The notes: a model not told the origin generated them from the sequence alone. A stretch of 64,000 bases of DNA from Rhynchopus sp. YZ270_cl-10 (GCA_964035575.1 OZ037907.1:744001-808000); one strand, 5' to 3'. Positions 32,142 to 42,500 are shown, counted from the stretch's first letter. Numbers and translations are program-made.

Positions 32142-32611
32142 CCGCCATGTCGTTGTCTGTGATGGTGACAATCTCCGGGGCAGTGAGGACAGCCTGCTGT
32201 CATTTTTTTGTTCATTCCGTGGTGGAGACAGACATGATGATCGAAAATGAGAGAAAGATGCAGAGAGTCTGGTAGAGATTTAGACTGGGATTTGGGTGGG
32301 CAAGCTGTAATTTATAAAATCTTAATTAGCGACGTTCTAATTTATAAAGTCGCTAATTAAATATTTTCAGATTTGGTCGAATTTATAAATTAGAAATTCA
32401 CTAATTAGAGGCGGGACTGTATTACGGTCGAACATTTTTTACAAAGACGGTACATCAAACAATCTTTAAGACGGACCTCCACATATACTACCTATGTTCC
32501 CCCAATTCTTCCCTTGGGGCTAGCCGCAAAGTGCAATGCAGAGTCGAGAACTCATCTACAGGCAGCAGAAACGTTACAAAGAAGAACCGGAGCCTCTCAA
32601 TTTCCTCATCT

Positions 32612-33746
32612 TTAAAAAATAGTCCCCGAATGCCGAGGTGAAACGATCGGGCTGGGGGAAGGGCCTAGTGGGAAGCATACCGCAGTCATCTTGCGCTCAA
32701 GGAGGGACACCAGGGACATGGAGACGGAGAGACTGAGAAGCCTCTGGTTCACACCAGCCCCTGCGAAGGCGTTAAACCATGCCAGCAGCCAGCACAGCAT
32801 CCCAGATACAACCTGTTTGTGTTGTGTGTTCATTTTTCTTTTACTTTTTCTTTTTGAAATATTGATCCTTCTTATGACAGGTGTTTTTTTTACTGAGGTA
32901 TGACTTTTTTTATGTCCTCTGATGTGTAGCTACAGTGGTTAAAGAAAGTTCCGCCTAAGAAAAGTTCCGCCTAAAGTAATTTCCGCCATCGATTTCAATT
33001 CCGCCATTAGTTTAGGCGTAAACTTTCTTTAACCACTGTAATCGGCAATTTTTTGTCATTAGAAAACCACCCAAAAACACTTAAAGATCACCCCAAGCCT
33101 CTCTGTGCTTAGTCATCTTTAAAAAAATGACTTATGAACCCCTCTCTCTACTTATCTTTACCTCCCCCATTTCCCCTTTTCCGTTTCATACCAAACCACC
33201 CTTCGCCGAGGCAGTCCTAATGTCTATTGGCGGTTCCGAGGAGGGCTTGGATGTTCCTCCCTTTTCCCCTTCGGGCCCTTCCGCTCCTTGCACCCCTGGG
33301 TAGGCACAGAGGCCGTCTTCATCAAGAAGGTGCTCTGGTCTCTCGGTGTGCGCTGTGCAGGTGCAGTTCGTGCAGGCGAGGTTGTGTTGTGCGGTGACTT
33401 CTTGAAAAATGGCGGTGGCTTCGTGGACAAGATGCGCCATGCCAGCATCCTCGGGGCTTGAGACCACCCGACGCAATGAGTCGAGAGAAACACTCCCTTG
33501 CCCGAGAGGACCCATATTCATCATCATACCCATCCCCATACCCAACCCCAGGCCGTGTTCTTGGTGTTGTGCTGTTCTCTGTACCTTAACCTTTCCTAAT
33601 AACTGCTTCGCCACCCCCTGTTGAAATGGCGCGCACTCCGGTGTGACCAACCCATCATTCGACGGCATCAATGGGAGCTGTGGTGTGAGCGGGGCGGAGC
33701 CAGGTGAGGCATGTTCCCTTGGTCGTGAGTCATCGTAGAAACACAT
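32612..33746 (-). CDS. Hypothetical protein, two or three exons
   Basis: Exon 1 (33192-33746, 185 codons) ends at GGTTTG|GTATGA; exon 2 begins after ACAAACAG at 32812 and continues in phase 0. Exon 1 encodes a Pro/Ser-rich start, a Gly-Met run (GLGMGMGMMMNMG) and a Cys pair region LACTNCTCTAH. Exon 2 is hydrophobic (SGMLCWLLAWFNAFAGAG), perhaps one membrane helix. Exon 2 can be read to a stop at 32612 (67 codons), or a further GTATGC donor at 32680 could splice to a short last exon near 32580-32650; the sequence alone cannot decide. The leader ACACACCAG after a long C/T tract supports the ATG at 33746. No family recognised. The 379-base intron carries a MITE and an H1 hairpin. Confidence 0.6.
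32933..33038. mobile_element. 106-bp TA-flanked MITE in an intron
   Basis: Ends CAGTGGTTAAAGAAAGTT and its near reverse complement, flanked by TA on both sides (mariner-class signature). TTCCGCC is repeated four times inside. Confidence 0.8.
33083..33119 (-). repeat. Family H1 hairpin, copy 5 (in an intron)
   Basis: AAAGATCACCCCAAGC, CTCTCTGT, GCTTAGTCATCTT: outer arms AGATCA/TCATCT and inner CAAGC/GCTTA. The inner arm carries a C in place of the T of CTAAGC. Confidence 0.65.
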
Positions 33747-33954
33747 CCTCGTGGTGGTTCATTTATGTGTCTGGTGTGTTGTGGTGGGGAAAGGGGAGAG
33801 GAGAGGGGAGAGGAGAGGGGAGAGGAGAAAAAGGGGTAAAAAAGAAAACATAATTTTGAAAAAAAAAATATGATCTGAATACAAAAGAGTTAACTGAAGA
33901 GGGGGAGGGAGGGGGGAGAATAAGAGACTATAGGTGGAAGAGAAATTTGACCTT

Positions 33955-33981
33955 GAAATACAAAGTCCTCTGACAGTGTAT
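33955..33981 (-). repeat. Family H2 box, copy 3
   Basis: About 210-235 bases upstream of the 33746 start; shortened in the CTCTCGTG part. Confidence 0.5.
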
Positions 33982-34003
33982 CTTGAGAAAAGAAACAAAG
34001 AAT

Positions 34004-34475
34004 GGTATACCATAGCTAGAGAATGCGCATCATGCGCATAATGCGCATAATTGTGTTATGCGCATGTTTTTTGTGTGTTTTTTTTATGTCATGCGCATAC
34101 AAAAAAACAAAAGTGGATGCGCATATTTTTTTGTGTTTTTCTTCATGCGCATGTCTTTTTGTGTTTTTTTGGTATGCGCATAACGCATATGTGTGATGCG
34201 CATACCAAAAAAACACAAAAAAACACAAAAAAACACAAAAAACATGCGCATTTTAGAAAAACACACAAAAAAATATGCGCATCAGAATGCGCATAATGCG
34301 CATGACGCGCAAAATTTTGTGTGTTTTTCTAAATGCGCATATTTTTTTGCTGTTTTTTTTAATGCGCAAAATTTTGTGTTTTTCTCTTAGAAAAAACACA
34401 AAAAAATATGCGCATGACAATTTGTGTTTTTTACACAATTTGCGCATGATGTGCATTCTGTATCTATGGTATACC
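34004..34475. mobile_element. 472-bp element built from ATGCGCAT palindromes
   Basis: Ends GGTATACCATAG and CTATGGTATACC. Between them ATGCGCAT, GTATGCGCAT and partial forms occur roughly 20 times, alternating with TTTTTTGTGTTTTT and AAACACAAAAAA, so the whole can fold into one long cruciform with side hairpins. Confidence 0.75.
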
Positions 34476-35243
34476 CGTTATGTTTTGGGAAATGGATTAA
34501 AAAAACTCAGATTTATTTTCTGAAAGATATGGTGTGTAGTTGGGTGTCATGCAGGAAGGCTGAATGCAGCAAGAACTGTACACACAAAAAAAAAAAAAAG
34601 CATCGGATTTATTTTCAGGTTAGACTTACCAAATTTCTATTATTGTTTTTAACAAAGAAGACAAAAAAAAAATGCAACAGCGAGCGAGAAAAAGAGGATG
34701 GGGGAGGTGAAAGCCCCATGGGCAGCGCTGTATTGCTTTATTTCGAAACAAAGGCTTGTGAAAACCCCTTTCACATAACAATACTATGTGCATACCTCTT
34801 CATATTGCTGCCGTCTTACTGGGGGGTACATAGAATACACAAAAAAAAAATCACATTTATTCTAAATCTAGGTTTCGAACTGATGTTCGCATTAAAAATG
34901 TCAAATCAAAAAAAGAAAAAAAAGCCCTCCATTACATTACTTAGATTTTTTGACAAATCACTCCAATGTAGTCAAAAAATTAACTACAAAGTCGCAAAAG
35001 AGAGAGAGAGAGAGAGATAACTAACTTCCCCCCTTCCACCCCCCTTCTGCTTTTCGTGCAAGATAACGTCCCCTCTCGACTATAGTACAGTCAGTGCAGA
35101 GTGTCTTATCACTGATATATTTTCGAAAAGAGAAAAGATTGTTCAGGTAGGGCCTTTCGTGCACACATCTTTCAAAAAAAAGGGGGCAAAAACTGAATGA
35201 GACTAAACCTCTATCGATTTTGTCACTATGAAATAAATCCCTT

Positions 35244-35347
35244 TACCGTAAGCGTACAAAATGGTGGACCGTAAAAAAACGTGGAACATTTTCAGTTTTG
35301 GGGAGCGTGGAACATTATTACGGTCCACTATTGTTACGCTTACGGTA
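35244..35347. mobile_element. 104-bp MITE, TACCGTA family
   Basis: Ends TACCGTAAGCGTA and TACGCTTACGGTA, with GTGGACCGTAA/TTACGGTCCAC further in. GTGGAACATT is repeated inside. Confidence 0.8.
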
Positions 35348-35730
35348 TATAATATTATGCACCCCCCAGCTTTTTCCCCAGCTCACCGTGCAGATGGCGA
35401 AGGGAAGCGGGGGGTGGGGATCTGGCGAAAGGTATCCCTTTCTTCTGTGTTCATCAAAAAAGGTACGAAGTGGATCAGAACTGGACAAATTCCTTTAAGA
35501 ACGCCCAAAATGAAAAAGGGGAGAAAGGGAGACTTAAAAGACGAAAATATGCTTTCACAAAGAGTTAGTCACCTTTTTTTAAAAACCTTAAGAATCAGTC
35601 AAAATCGAAGGAAACAGAACCTCCTCAATAAAAAAAAAACACCCCACAATACTGTGTATACTGTACCTACAAAAAAAAATGATGAATATACCTTCCGTAC
35701 ATACGCCATCAAGGTTTAAAAAAGGTTTGC

Positions 35731-35769
35731 AAGATGAACCTAAGGCTCCTCTCTTTGTGCTTAGTCACT
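35731..35769 (-). repeat. Family H1 hairpin, copy 6
   Basis: AAGATGAACCTAAGGC, CTCTCTTTGT, GCTTAGTCACT. About 80 bases downstream of the 36781 gene's stop on the minus strand. Confidence 0.6.
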
Positions 35770-35845
35770 ATGACAACTGTGTACTTTTAATAAAATCTTT
35801 CTGTTCTCGACAATAGTTTTTTGCGCTTTTTTTTATTAATCCTCA

Positions 35846-36781
35846 TTAATATCCACTAGCGGCCTCCTCCGTTTGGTCTATTTCTGTTGTGTTCCCCACC
35901 GCCATCATTTCTGTAACCACCTCCGGAGGAAGCAGGCCCAGCTCCGTTGCGAGAAGATGTTTGATCCCTGGGTCACCCCCTTCACCATCCATCTCGCGCG
36001 CCAGCGTCTCCTCTACCTCGGTAGGCAACGGGCCTTCCCAGGGCACCATCCCTAAAAGGATTCTGATATCAGCCCAATCCTCTTTCATTGCCTTTGGAAC
36101 CGGGTTTGCACTATGTTGAACCAAAATCACGATATTCACCAAATGCATGAACAGCACTAAACCCCATGCCACAAACATAGCAACGAATGGAGGCGCATCG
36201 AATAGGTGCGTATCAAAGGCAATGGTGGAGGCGCAGTACTCAATGTAGTTTGAGAGGTCCGCGCTGAGCTGTGCAGGATGGTTTAGGGCGACAATAGACC
36301 AAATCACTCCTAAGATTTCAAGCAACACCAAATGGCCTTTGTAAACAATGAAGTTCGCGTACCTGATCGAATGGATGTTGTAATTGAAAAGCACCCTATT
36401 CAGTACACACACCGCCGCTGTAGCGCAGGAGATTAGAACAGCGCGGCGGATCAACCCTGAAGCATGCGCCATCAAAAAACCACGCGAATTCGCAGTAATA
36501 TCATAAGTATTCACATCATAATTGCCCAACACCAAATTCGTCCTATAGCTGCATAATGGGGTGTACGATAGTGCCTCCTTCAGCTGTGTTGACAAATCGA
36601 AGTCGCCCTTTGCCACCCAAAACTCCTCTAGTGTACGGTCCGCTCTCGTAGACACATCAGTTATTGTAACCACCAGGCACGCAAGCACACCAAGCATTAC
36701 CACCATGTTAAGCGTCTTCAACACTGTTTCCGCTTTCAATCTTGCGCCGTACGGCAACACAGGGGCGGCGGTGGTGAACAT
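35846..36781 (-). CDS. Four-helix membrane protein of unknown function
   Basis: 311 aa, single exon, ATG 36781. Hydrophobic segments at about 22-43 (MVVMLGVLACLVVTITDV), 110-130, 148-167 (VLLEILGVIWSIVAL) and 196-222, the last three close together, suggest a tetraspan topology with a long first loop (45-108) holding a Cys-Ser-Tyr motif. The C-terminal tail (about 90 residues) is acidic and soluble. No family recognised; not a canonical tetraspanin (no CCG). A C/T-rich tract abuts the start. Confidence 0.75.
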   Translation of the reverse strand: MFTTAAPVLPYGARLKAETVLKTLNMVVMLGVLACLVVTITDVSTRADRTLEEFWVAKGDFDLSTQLKEALSYTPLCSYRTNLVLGNYDVNTYDITANSRGFLMAHASGLIRRAVLISCATAAVCVLNRVLFNYNIHSIRYANFIVYKGHLVLLEILGVIWSIVALNHPAQLSADLSNYIEYCASTIAFDTHLFDAPPFVAMFVAWGLVLFMHLVNIVILVQHSANPVPKAMKEDWADIRILLGMVPWEGPLPTEVEETLAREMDGEGGDPGIKHLLATELGLLPPEVVTEMMAVGNTTEIDQTEEAASGY

Positions 36782-37701
36782 ATTAAGGGGAGAAGGAGGG
36801 AGGGAGGGGGCTTTTATAGCAAAACAAAGAAACCAATTTCTTTTTAAAGGGAAGAAGGGGTGGGGGAGTATGTGTACCTTTTTGTGTAGCTTTTTAAATT
36901 AAAGTTGATTGAAAGAAGAAGAAGAAGAATACTCAACTATACGGTCGCCACCGTGATGATGATACTGAGCTTGAGAACTTGGCTAGGAAAGGGGAATAAT
37001 TATATTTTCGTTGAACGCAGACAAAACAGTGGAGAGAGAGAACCTAGTCAGTCTCGTCTTCTTAATGTTGTAATCAGCAGCTGTTGCCTCATACGCAAAT
37101 TGCCAAATTATTAAGTTTTGTCATCATCCAGCGCAACTGTTCGGAGGAGGGAGGGAGGGAGGGAGGGAGGGAGGGAGGGAGGGAGGGAGCTCTCGCAGAT
37201 GCTCGGCGTACGTTTGGCCACAAAGAGGACCACCGCACTTCCTAGAGTCTGCTCCTCTCTGCTGAGGTGTGCTGCTGTTTTTGTGTCAGAGTGAGCTGAG
37301 TAATGTTTGTCATCAGAGTCGATCAAGCTAACAGGAAACGTTGAAAAGGTTTGTCATCACGTCTCGGGGAAATGGAAGTTGGAAACAGCACAGACAGGTC
37401 TCTTGCCAAGGTTGACAGGCAGATGTGAGGGAGTTACCCAAATGACCGCCAGAGGACCTTGTCCTCAATCAAATGATACCTTCTTCTTTCAGGTTGGGGA
37501 GGGTGGTCATAAAAATGCTGCATAAACTCTTGAGGGAGGTGGGAATGTCTTGTTTTTTGTCTGTCTTGTGTATTGCTGAAAAACAGGGAAAAACAAATAA
37601 AATTTGAAGATGTACCACAACGTCTTTACCAACCATCGCATGAGGGAACAATAAAAAAGGCGGAGAAACCCCGCAAACTCTCATTTTCAATCCACGTTAA
37701 T
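36782..37701. other. Intergenic, includes the downstream arm of a tandem duplication
   Basis: Holds the (GGGA)n run and, from about 37255, about 300 bases repeated at about 38926-39240 downstream of the second LRR gene. A plus-strand frame of 72 codons is kept open in both copies but has no independent support. Confidence 0.6.
37147..37189. repeat. (GGGA)n microsatellite
   Basis: About ten uninterrupted GGGA units; other short GGGA/GGGGA runs lie at 11733 and 36790. Confidence 0.9.
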
Positions 37702-38895
37702 TCAACCCTTTTTAACCCTCTTCACTCGTGCCGTCTGTTCCTCCTCACCTTCATCCGTGTTGCACGCAGGCGAACCCTTGCTCTCTGCGAACCCTGCTTC
37801 CCTTTCCTCAGAGGGCTCTGTGTCTGCATGAAGACGCTTCCGCCTGCACCCTTCTTTCTGCACGGTTGCGGGGTCGGGCACGTTGTCAGTCTCGCATCTC
37901 AGCCCGTGAATCGCGTTTGTCGGCAAAGGAGGTTCTTTCGCAAGCAACGTCCTCACAACCAGAGCGTCCTTGCTCAACCCTGAGGCATCGATTCTTCTTA
38001 ATTTTGAGCAGGAGTCGAAGAAGCCCGCTCCAATACTCCTGACCCCGCTCAACGCAGACAGGCCATCGACGACTTGCAGCCGAAAGCAATACCCAAAGAA
38101 GTCGTTCCCAATGGCAACGACACTCCGCAACCCCGAAAGACAAACTCTCTTCAACGACGAGCAGTTGTAAAGAAATTGTCCACCTATTTTGGTGACATTG
38201 CTCAACCCTGAAAGGTCGACGGACGTCAAATGGCTGCAGCTGTGAAGAAAATCCTCCTCAATCACAGTCACGCGGCGAAACACAGAGAGGTCAACCGTTC
38301 GCAATGCAGAGCAGCCAATAAAAGCACAACCACCTATTTTAGTGACACTGCCGAACCCCGACAGGTTGACGCTCTCCAATCGCCTGACGGAAGCGAAGAA
38401 GCCAATTCCTATCTCAGTCACATTGCACAACCCTGAGAGGTCAACCTCTGTCAACTCCGAGCAACCGTGCAGGAAGCGATCCCCTATTTTGGTGACAACC
38501 GAGACAGCACTAAGGTCAAGTCGCGTTAACACACTCCCTTGCAAGAAGTCAAGAGGAATCTCAGTCGCAACCTCCGCCTCCAAAAGCAAACGCGCAACGT
38601 CCGGATCGTCCACAGTCGCCAACCTCTCTTTTGTCAGGTCTGTCTCGCCCAATGCGTGAAGTGCTGCAATGGCATCAAACTTCGTTGTCCTCACGAGCAT
38701 AATCGTGTCCCCAGCACTCAGCTCCTTGATGCCCTCCTCTTCACGCAGCACCTCCCCTCTGAAAGTCATCTGAAAGCTGTCTCCCTGCAACCCTGCTGCA
38801 GACGCCACCTTCAGACGCAGGTGTTCAAGTGTATCATCTACACCCACCTCCACCACATGTTCCTTCTCATCGAAATCCTTTATCGTGAGATCCAT
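37702..38895 (-). CDS. Ubiquitin-like plus leucine-rich-repeat protein, copy A
   Basis: 397 aa from the ATG at 38895. Residues 1-72 have the ubiquitin-like pattern (MDLTIKDFDEKEHVVEV ... LRLKVASAAGL ... MTFRGEVL ... AGDTIMLV). Residues about 115-335 are eight or so 23-residue BspA-type leucine-rich repeats (LTRVDLSGLSNVTKIG then FLxxCSS). The tail is basic/acidic with CRRKRLHAD and RVKRVKKG, possible nuclear signals. BspA-type repeats usually mediate binding; the ubiquitin-like head suggests an adaptor role, but no enzyme domain is present. Paralogue of the gene at 39689-40741, and the downstream flank is duplicated too. Confidence 0.85.
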   Translation of the reverse strand: MDLTIKDFDEKEHVVEVGVDDTLEHLRLKVASAAGLQGDSFQMTFRGEVLREEEGIKELSAGDTIMLVRTTKFDAIAALHALGETDLTKERLATVDDPDVARLLLEAEVATEIPLDFLQGSVLTRLDLSAVSVVTKIGDRFLHGCSELTEVDLSGLCNVTEIGIGFFASVRRLESVNLSGFGSVTKIGGCAFIGCSALRTVDLSVFRRVTVIEEDFLHSCSHLTSVDLSGLSNVTKIGGQFLYNCSSLKRVCLSGLRSVVAIGNDFFGYCFRLQVVDGLSALSGVRSIGAGFFDSCSKLRRIDASGLSKDALVVRTLLAKEPPLPTNAIHGLRCETDNVPDPATVQKEGCRRKRLHADTEPSEEREAGFAESKGSPACNTDEGEEEQTARVKRVKKG

Positions 38896-39688
38896 TTTTT
38901 GTGTTTTTGTGTTTTGTGCTGTGTCTCTGCTGAGGTGTGCTGCTGTTTTCGTGTCAGAGTGAGCTGAGTAATGTTTGTCATCAGAGTCGATCAAGCTAAC
39001 AGGAAACGTTGAAAAGGTTTGTCATCACGTCTCAGGGAAATGGAAGTTGGAAACAGCACAGACAGGTCTCTTCCCAAGGTTGACAGGCAGATGTGAGGGA
39101 GTTACCCAAATGACCGCCAGAGGACCTTGTCCTCAATCAAATGATACCTTCTTCTTTGAGGTTGGGGAGGGTGGTCATAAAAACGCTGCATAAACTCTCG
39201 AGGGAGGTGGGAATGTCTTGTTTTGTCTGTTTTGTGTGTTGCTGAAAAAAAGGGCAAAACAATGAAAACCTGAAATATGTACCACAACACGTCTTTACCA
39301 CCGTCACACACAGTTTCCTTACGCGCGTCATAATAATAAAAAAGCAGAATAAATAAACGCATCGACGAAACGAGAGATAGGCGAGGAATGGCTGCGTGGA
39401 GCTCACACGAAAAAATATCTTTTTTTTCGTGCGTAGAAAAAGGGTGTTCGCGCGTACAGAAACCACCATCGCACGAGGAAACAATAAAAAAGCCTGAGAA
39501 AACCCGCAAACCCAATTCAATCTACGTTCTCTTAGCCCTTTCTACCCCTCTGGCCACGACACACTACAGCGGTGTCCCTCTTCACTCGTGCCGTCTGTTC
39601 CTGCTCACCTTCATCCTTGTTGCACGCAGGCGAACCCTGCTTCCCTTTCCTCAGAGGGCTCTGTGTCTGCATGAAGACGCTTCCGCCT
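38896..39688. other. Spacer between the two LRR paralogues
   Basis: The part at 38926-39240 is nearly identical to 37255-37560. A block of about 160 bases (about 39305-39465) is absent from the matching place in the other copy and accounts for the unequal spacing of the repeats. Confidence 0.6.
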
Positions 39689-40741
39689 TCACCCTTCTTT
39701 CTGCACGGTTGCGGGGTCGGGCACGTTGTCAGTCTCGCATCTCAGCCCGTGAACCGCCGTCCTCGGCAAACCCGGTCCCGGTCCTCTCGTAACCAACCTC
39801 CTCACAACCAGAGCGTCCTTGCTCAACCCTGAGGCATCGATTCTTGTTAACTCTAAGCAGGAGAAGAAGAAGACCGTCCCAATACTCCTGACCCCGCTCA
39901 ACGCAGACAGGCCATCGACGACTTGCAAGAGCGAGCAACCCTGAAAGAAATTCTTCCCAATGGCAACGACACTCCGCAACCCCGAAAGACAAACTCTCTT
40001 CAACGCCGAGCAGTCTTTAAGAAAGTCGTCACCTACTCTGGTGACATTGCTCAACCCTGAAAGGTCGACGGATGTCAAATGGTTGCATCTCAGAAGAAAA
40101 CCCCCGTCAATCACAGTCACGCGGCGAAACACAGAGAGGTCAACCGTTCGCAATGCAGAGCCGGAAAAAAAGGCTCTCCCTATTTTAGTGACACTGCCGA
40201 ACCCCGACAGGTTGATGCTCTCCAATCGCCCGACGGAAGCGAAGAAGCCAATTCCTATCTCAGTCACATTGCACAACCCTGAGAGGTCAACCTCTGTCAA
40301 TTCCGAGCAACTGTTCAGGAAGTTATACCCTATTTCTGTAACGACCGACACAGCACTAAGGTCAAATCGCGTTATCGCACTGCCTCGCAAGAACTCATGA
40401 GGAATCTCAGTCGAAACCTCTGCCTCCAAAAGCAAACGCGCAACGTCCGGATCCTTCACAGTCGCCAACCTCTTTTTTGTCAGGTCTGTCTCGCCCAATG
40501 CGTGAAGTGCTGCAATGGCCGCAAACTTCTTCGTCCTCACGAGCATAATCGTGTCCCCAGCACTCAGCTCCTTGATGCCCTCCTCTTCACGCAGCACCTC
40601 CCCTCTGAAAATCATCTGAAAGCTGTCTTCCTGCAACCCTGCTGCAGACGCCACCTTCAGACGCAGGTGTTCAAGTGTATCATCCACACCCACCTCCACC
40701 ACATGTTCCTTCTCATCAAAATCCTTTATCGTGAGATCCAT
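39689..40741 (-). CDS. Ubiquitin-like plus leucine-rich-repeat protein, copy B (shorter C-terminus)
   Basis: 350 aa from the ATG at 40741, the same architecture as copy A and roughly 85% identical by eye. The stop TGA replaces the Cys codon that in copy A continues into about 47 more residues, and the DNA downstream still resembles that tail. So copy B has lost the basic C-terminal region including both KR-rich patches. Repeats differ mostly at solvent-facing positions. Likely functional but altered localisation or partner binding is possible (inference). Confidence 0.85.
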   Translation of the reverse strand: MDLTIKDFDEKEHVVEVGVDDTLEHLRLKVASAAGLQEDSFQMIFRGEVLREEEGIKELSAGDTIMLVRTKKFAAIAALHALGETDLTKKRLATVKDPDVARLLLEAEVSTEIPHEFLRGSAITRFDLSAVSVVTEIGYNFLNSCSELTEVDLSGLCNVTEIGIGFFASVGRLESINLSGFGSVTKIGRAFFSGSALRTVDLSVFRRVTVIDGGFLLRCNHLTSVDLSGLSNVTRVGDDFLKDCSALKRVCLSGLRSVVAIGKNFFQGCSLLQVVDGLSALSGVRSIGTVFFFSCLELTRIDASGLSKDALVVRRLVTRGPGPGLPRTAVHGLRCETDNVPDPATVQKEG

Positions 40742-40961
40742 TTTTGTGTTTTTGTGTTTTGTGCTGTGGCGTTTTCGTGGAGGTGTGGAGCAAGAAAGCA
40801 AGAAACAAAAAGATAACAACGGAATCTGCAACATGCAGACAACACATCTCATCCAAAACAGGCTTGTCCGCACTGCAATGTGAACCGGACCTGCACATCA
40901 CCACTCATCACCGACACCTTCCGTTGATTCTATTCCTCTTGACAATATTTGGGATATTCGA

Positions 40962-41008
40962 AAACTTGGTTGTATTAGTGTAGACACCCGAGGATGAACT
41001 CCGCTATA
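40962..41008 (+). repeat. Family H4 box, copy 3
   Basis: Full form AAAACTTGGTTGTATTAG, TGTAGACACCCGAGGATG, AACTCCGCTAT, almost the same as 61409-61456. Confidence 0.7.
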
Positions 41009-41675
41009 GATAAAAAAAATTGGAGCGGGGAGAAGAAGGGACTCTTTTTACAATGCACTTTTCAGAAGACATCACTGTTCTCATTTTTTTGAAAAAATAT
41101 TTGCATTTCTTTTTATGTTGATAATCTCGTAAAGCCGCCATTCAGGCAGTCTTCGCTATTTTGTGAGGGTACAACACCGTCTGCAGCTATTCTGTGTTGC
41201 TGATGTTTTACTGGCTCTTGCATCCCTCTTTTGTTCTGTCGACAAAATCACTATAACCCATACTCAGCTTTTTTTATTTTTGTGATAAAAAAAACAAACA
41301 AATAATTCTGTTTCCAGATACAGAATTACAGTAGCAGGCTGGGACTTATTTGCTCCTTTGTTATTGAATACAAATTTGTCCGTTTTTTTTCTCATGACTG
41401 TACCTGTTTTTGTGCTTTTTTAAAATAATCTAATAAGGGGGGTGGCTAATGGTAGGTCCCAAGACAAATTCTGTACATTGCCTGAAAGGCTGAATTTAGA
41501 GAGAAAAAAAAACTTTTTGTTTGATTATAGACGTGCTATCGCTAGATTGCAGCCACAGTGAATTTAGAGAAAAACAAAAAATTGCATTTATGACTTTGGA
41601 CACCAGCAAAACTGGGATCGCAAAATTCCTTGTTTTTTTTTTTTCTGTTTCAAAAAAAAAAAAAAATGGTTTATC

Positions 41676-41707
41676 GGATGAACCTAAGCCTAACATGCTT
41701 AGTCACC
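41676..41707 (-). repeat. Family H1 hairpin, copy 7
   Basis: CGGATGAACCTAAGCC, TAACAT, GCTTAGTCACCG: the outer arm end has changed on both sides (CGG/CCG), keeping the pairing. Confidence 0.65.
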
Positions 41708-41885
41708 GAAAAGAAAGTACTGTATCCAGGCAAGATAAGGGGATAATTTTACTCCTAATTATCAAAAAAAATACAGCGGAGCTTGCACAGATCGGCAACT
41801 ACACTATTCCAACAATTCTTCACAAAAAAGGCAAGACTTCTCATTTTTTGAGCATAATTTGGGGTAAAAAAACCTCCATTTTTTT

Positions 41886-42500
41886 TTAATCCTTCTTCTT
41901 TGACTCGGCGCTTTTGACAGAGGGTTCACGGGATTTTGCTTTTCTTGCTTTGGCTTTGATTTGTGAGACTTTGACGGCGACCATCATTTTGCAGAGATCG
42001 ATGAGAATGGTCATTAGGACAACAAAGAGGAGGACAAGGAGAGGGACGCTCCACATGACAGACATGAAAACGCCACGCTCATCAAAGTAGTTCTGCCCTG
42101 AGAAGGCCTCCCAGTTGTCCGCTGCAGCGGAGTTGAGGAAAGAGCCACTACCACAGAGGGCCGCGATGAGCGTGAAGAAACCAATTTTGAAGTTCGGCCC
42201 CACCCCAACAAACCAGGAGAGAATCAGCACCACCCACAGCGTACCATGAAACGCAAGCAGCCCCGTAATCCAGGTGTCCTCCCAATCAACAGCCGCGGTA
42301 AAGGCGGAGTACTCCTTCGCCATCTCAGTTCTGGCCTCGGTGAACATTGCTTGGACCCCCTCAGAGGTGAAGTTGAACTGCGACATGCTCGTGTTCGACC
42401 AGATCCCGCGAATCTCATCCAAGGCCTCGTCATTCGCCTCCATGACCTGCCCCGTCATGTCCTCCCACTGCTCGGAGATCGTTTTCAGAACCTCATCCAT
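41886..42500 (-). CDS. TMEM18-family membrane protein
   Basis: 204 aa from ATG 42500 (MDEVLKTIS). The region from about 88 matches TMEM18: WEDTWITGLLAFHGTLW, a second helix, then the hallmark SAAADNWEAFSGQNYFDERG followed by two more hydrophobic stretches and a Lys/Arg-rich tail. Family knowledge: TMEM18 is a nuclear-envelope three- or four-helix protein with a basic C-terminus; its molecular role is unsettled. The N-terminal about 85 residues are longer than in animals and acidic. The leader CTCCCTCCCTCCAG 28 bases upstream supports this ATG over upstream codons. A family H2 box lies about 80-110 bases upstream. Confidence 0.9.
   Translation of the reverse strand: MDEVLKTISEQWEDMTGQVMEANDEALDEIRGIWSNTSMSQFNFTSEGVQAMFTEARTEMAKEYSAFTAAVDWEDTWITGLLAFHGTLWVVLILSWFVGVGPNFKIGFFTLIAALCGSGSFLNSAAADNWEAFSGQNYFDERGVFMSVMWSVPLLVLLFVVLMTILIDLCKMMVAVKVSQIKAKARKAKSREPSVKSAESKKKD

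Larger units (their letters stand above)
31481..32419. mobile_element. pogo-like (Tc1/mariner-class) element, 939 bp, TA-flanked
   Basis: Both ends start CAGTCCCGCC inside TA dinucleotides (31479-31480 and 32420-32421). Subterminal blocks repeat TCTAATTTATAAA and CTAATTA in inverted order. It encodes one DNA-binding ORF but no DDE catalytic domain, so it is non-autonomous or truncated. Its host site is reconstructed by the empty relative at 27414. Confidence 0.75.
31407..32452. mobile_element. TACCGTA-family MITE split by an inserted element
   Basis: Ends TACCGTCTTCGTAAAAATG and its near reverse complement. Without the insertion the element is 105 bases, like the copies at 27414 (127) and 35244 (104). 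Confidence 0.8.
33747..35845. other. Intergenic, 2.1 kb
   Basis: Holds a GAGAGGGGA array (about 33790-33826), an H2 copy, the ATGCGCAT element, a TACCGTA MITE and an H1 copy. From 34480 to 35230 there is A-run DNA with a (GA)n stretch at 34998-35018. No gene seen. Confidence 0.55.
40742..41885. other. Intergenic, 1.1 kb
   Basis: H4 and H1 copies; otherwise T-rich DNA with no frame of interest. Confidence 0.6.
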
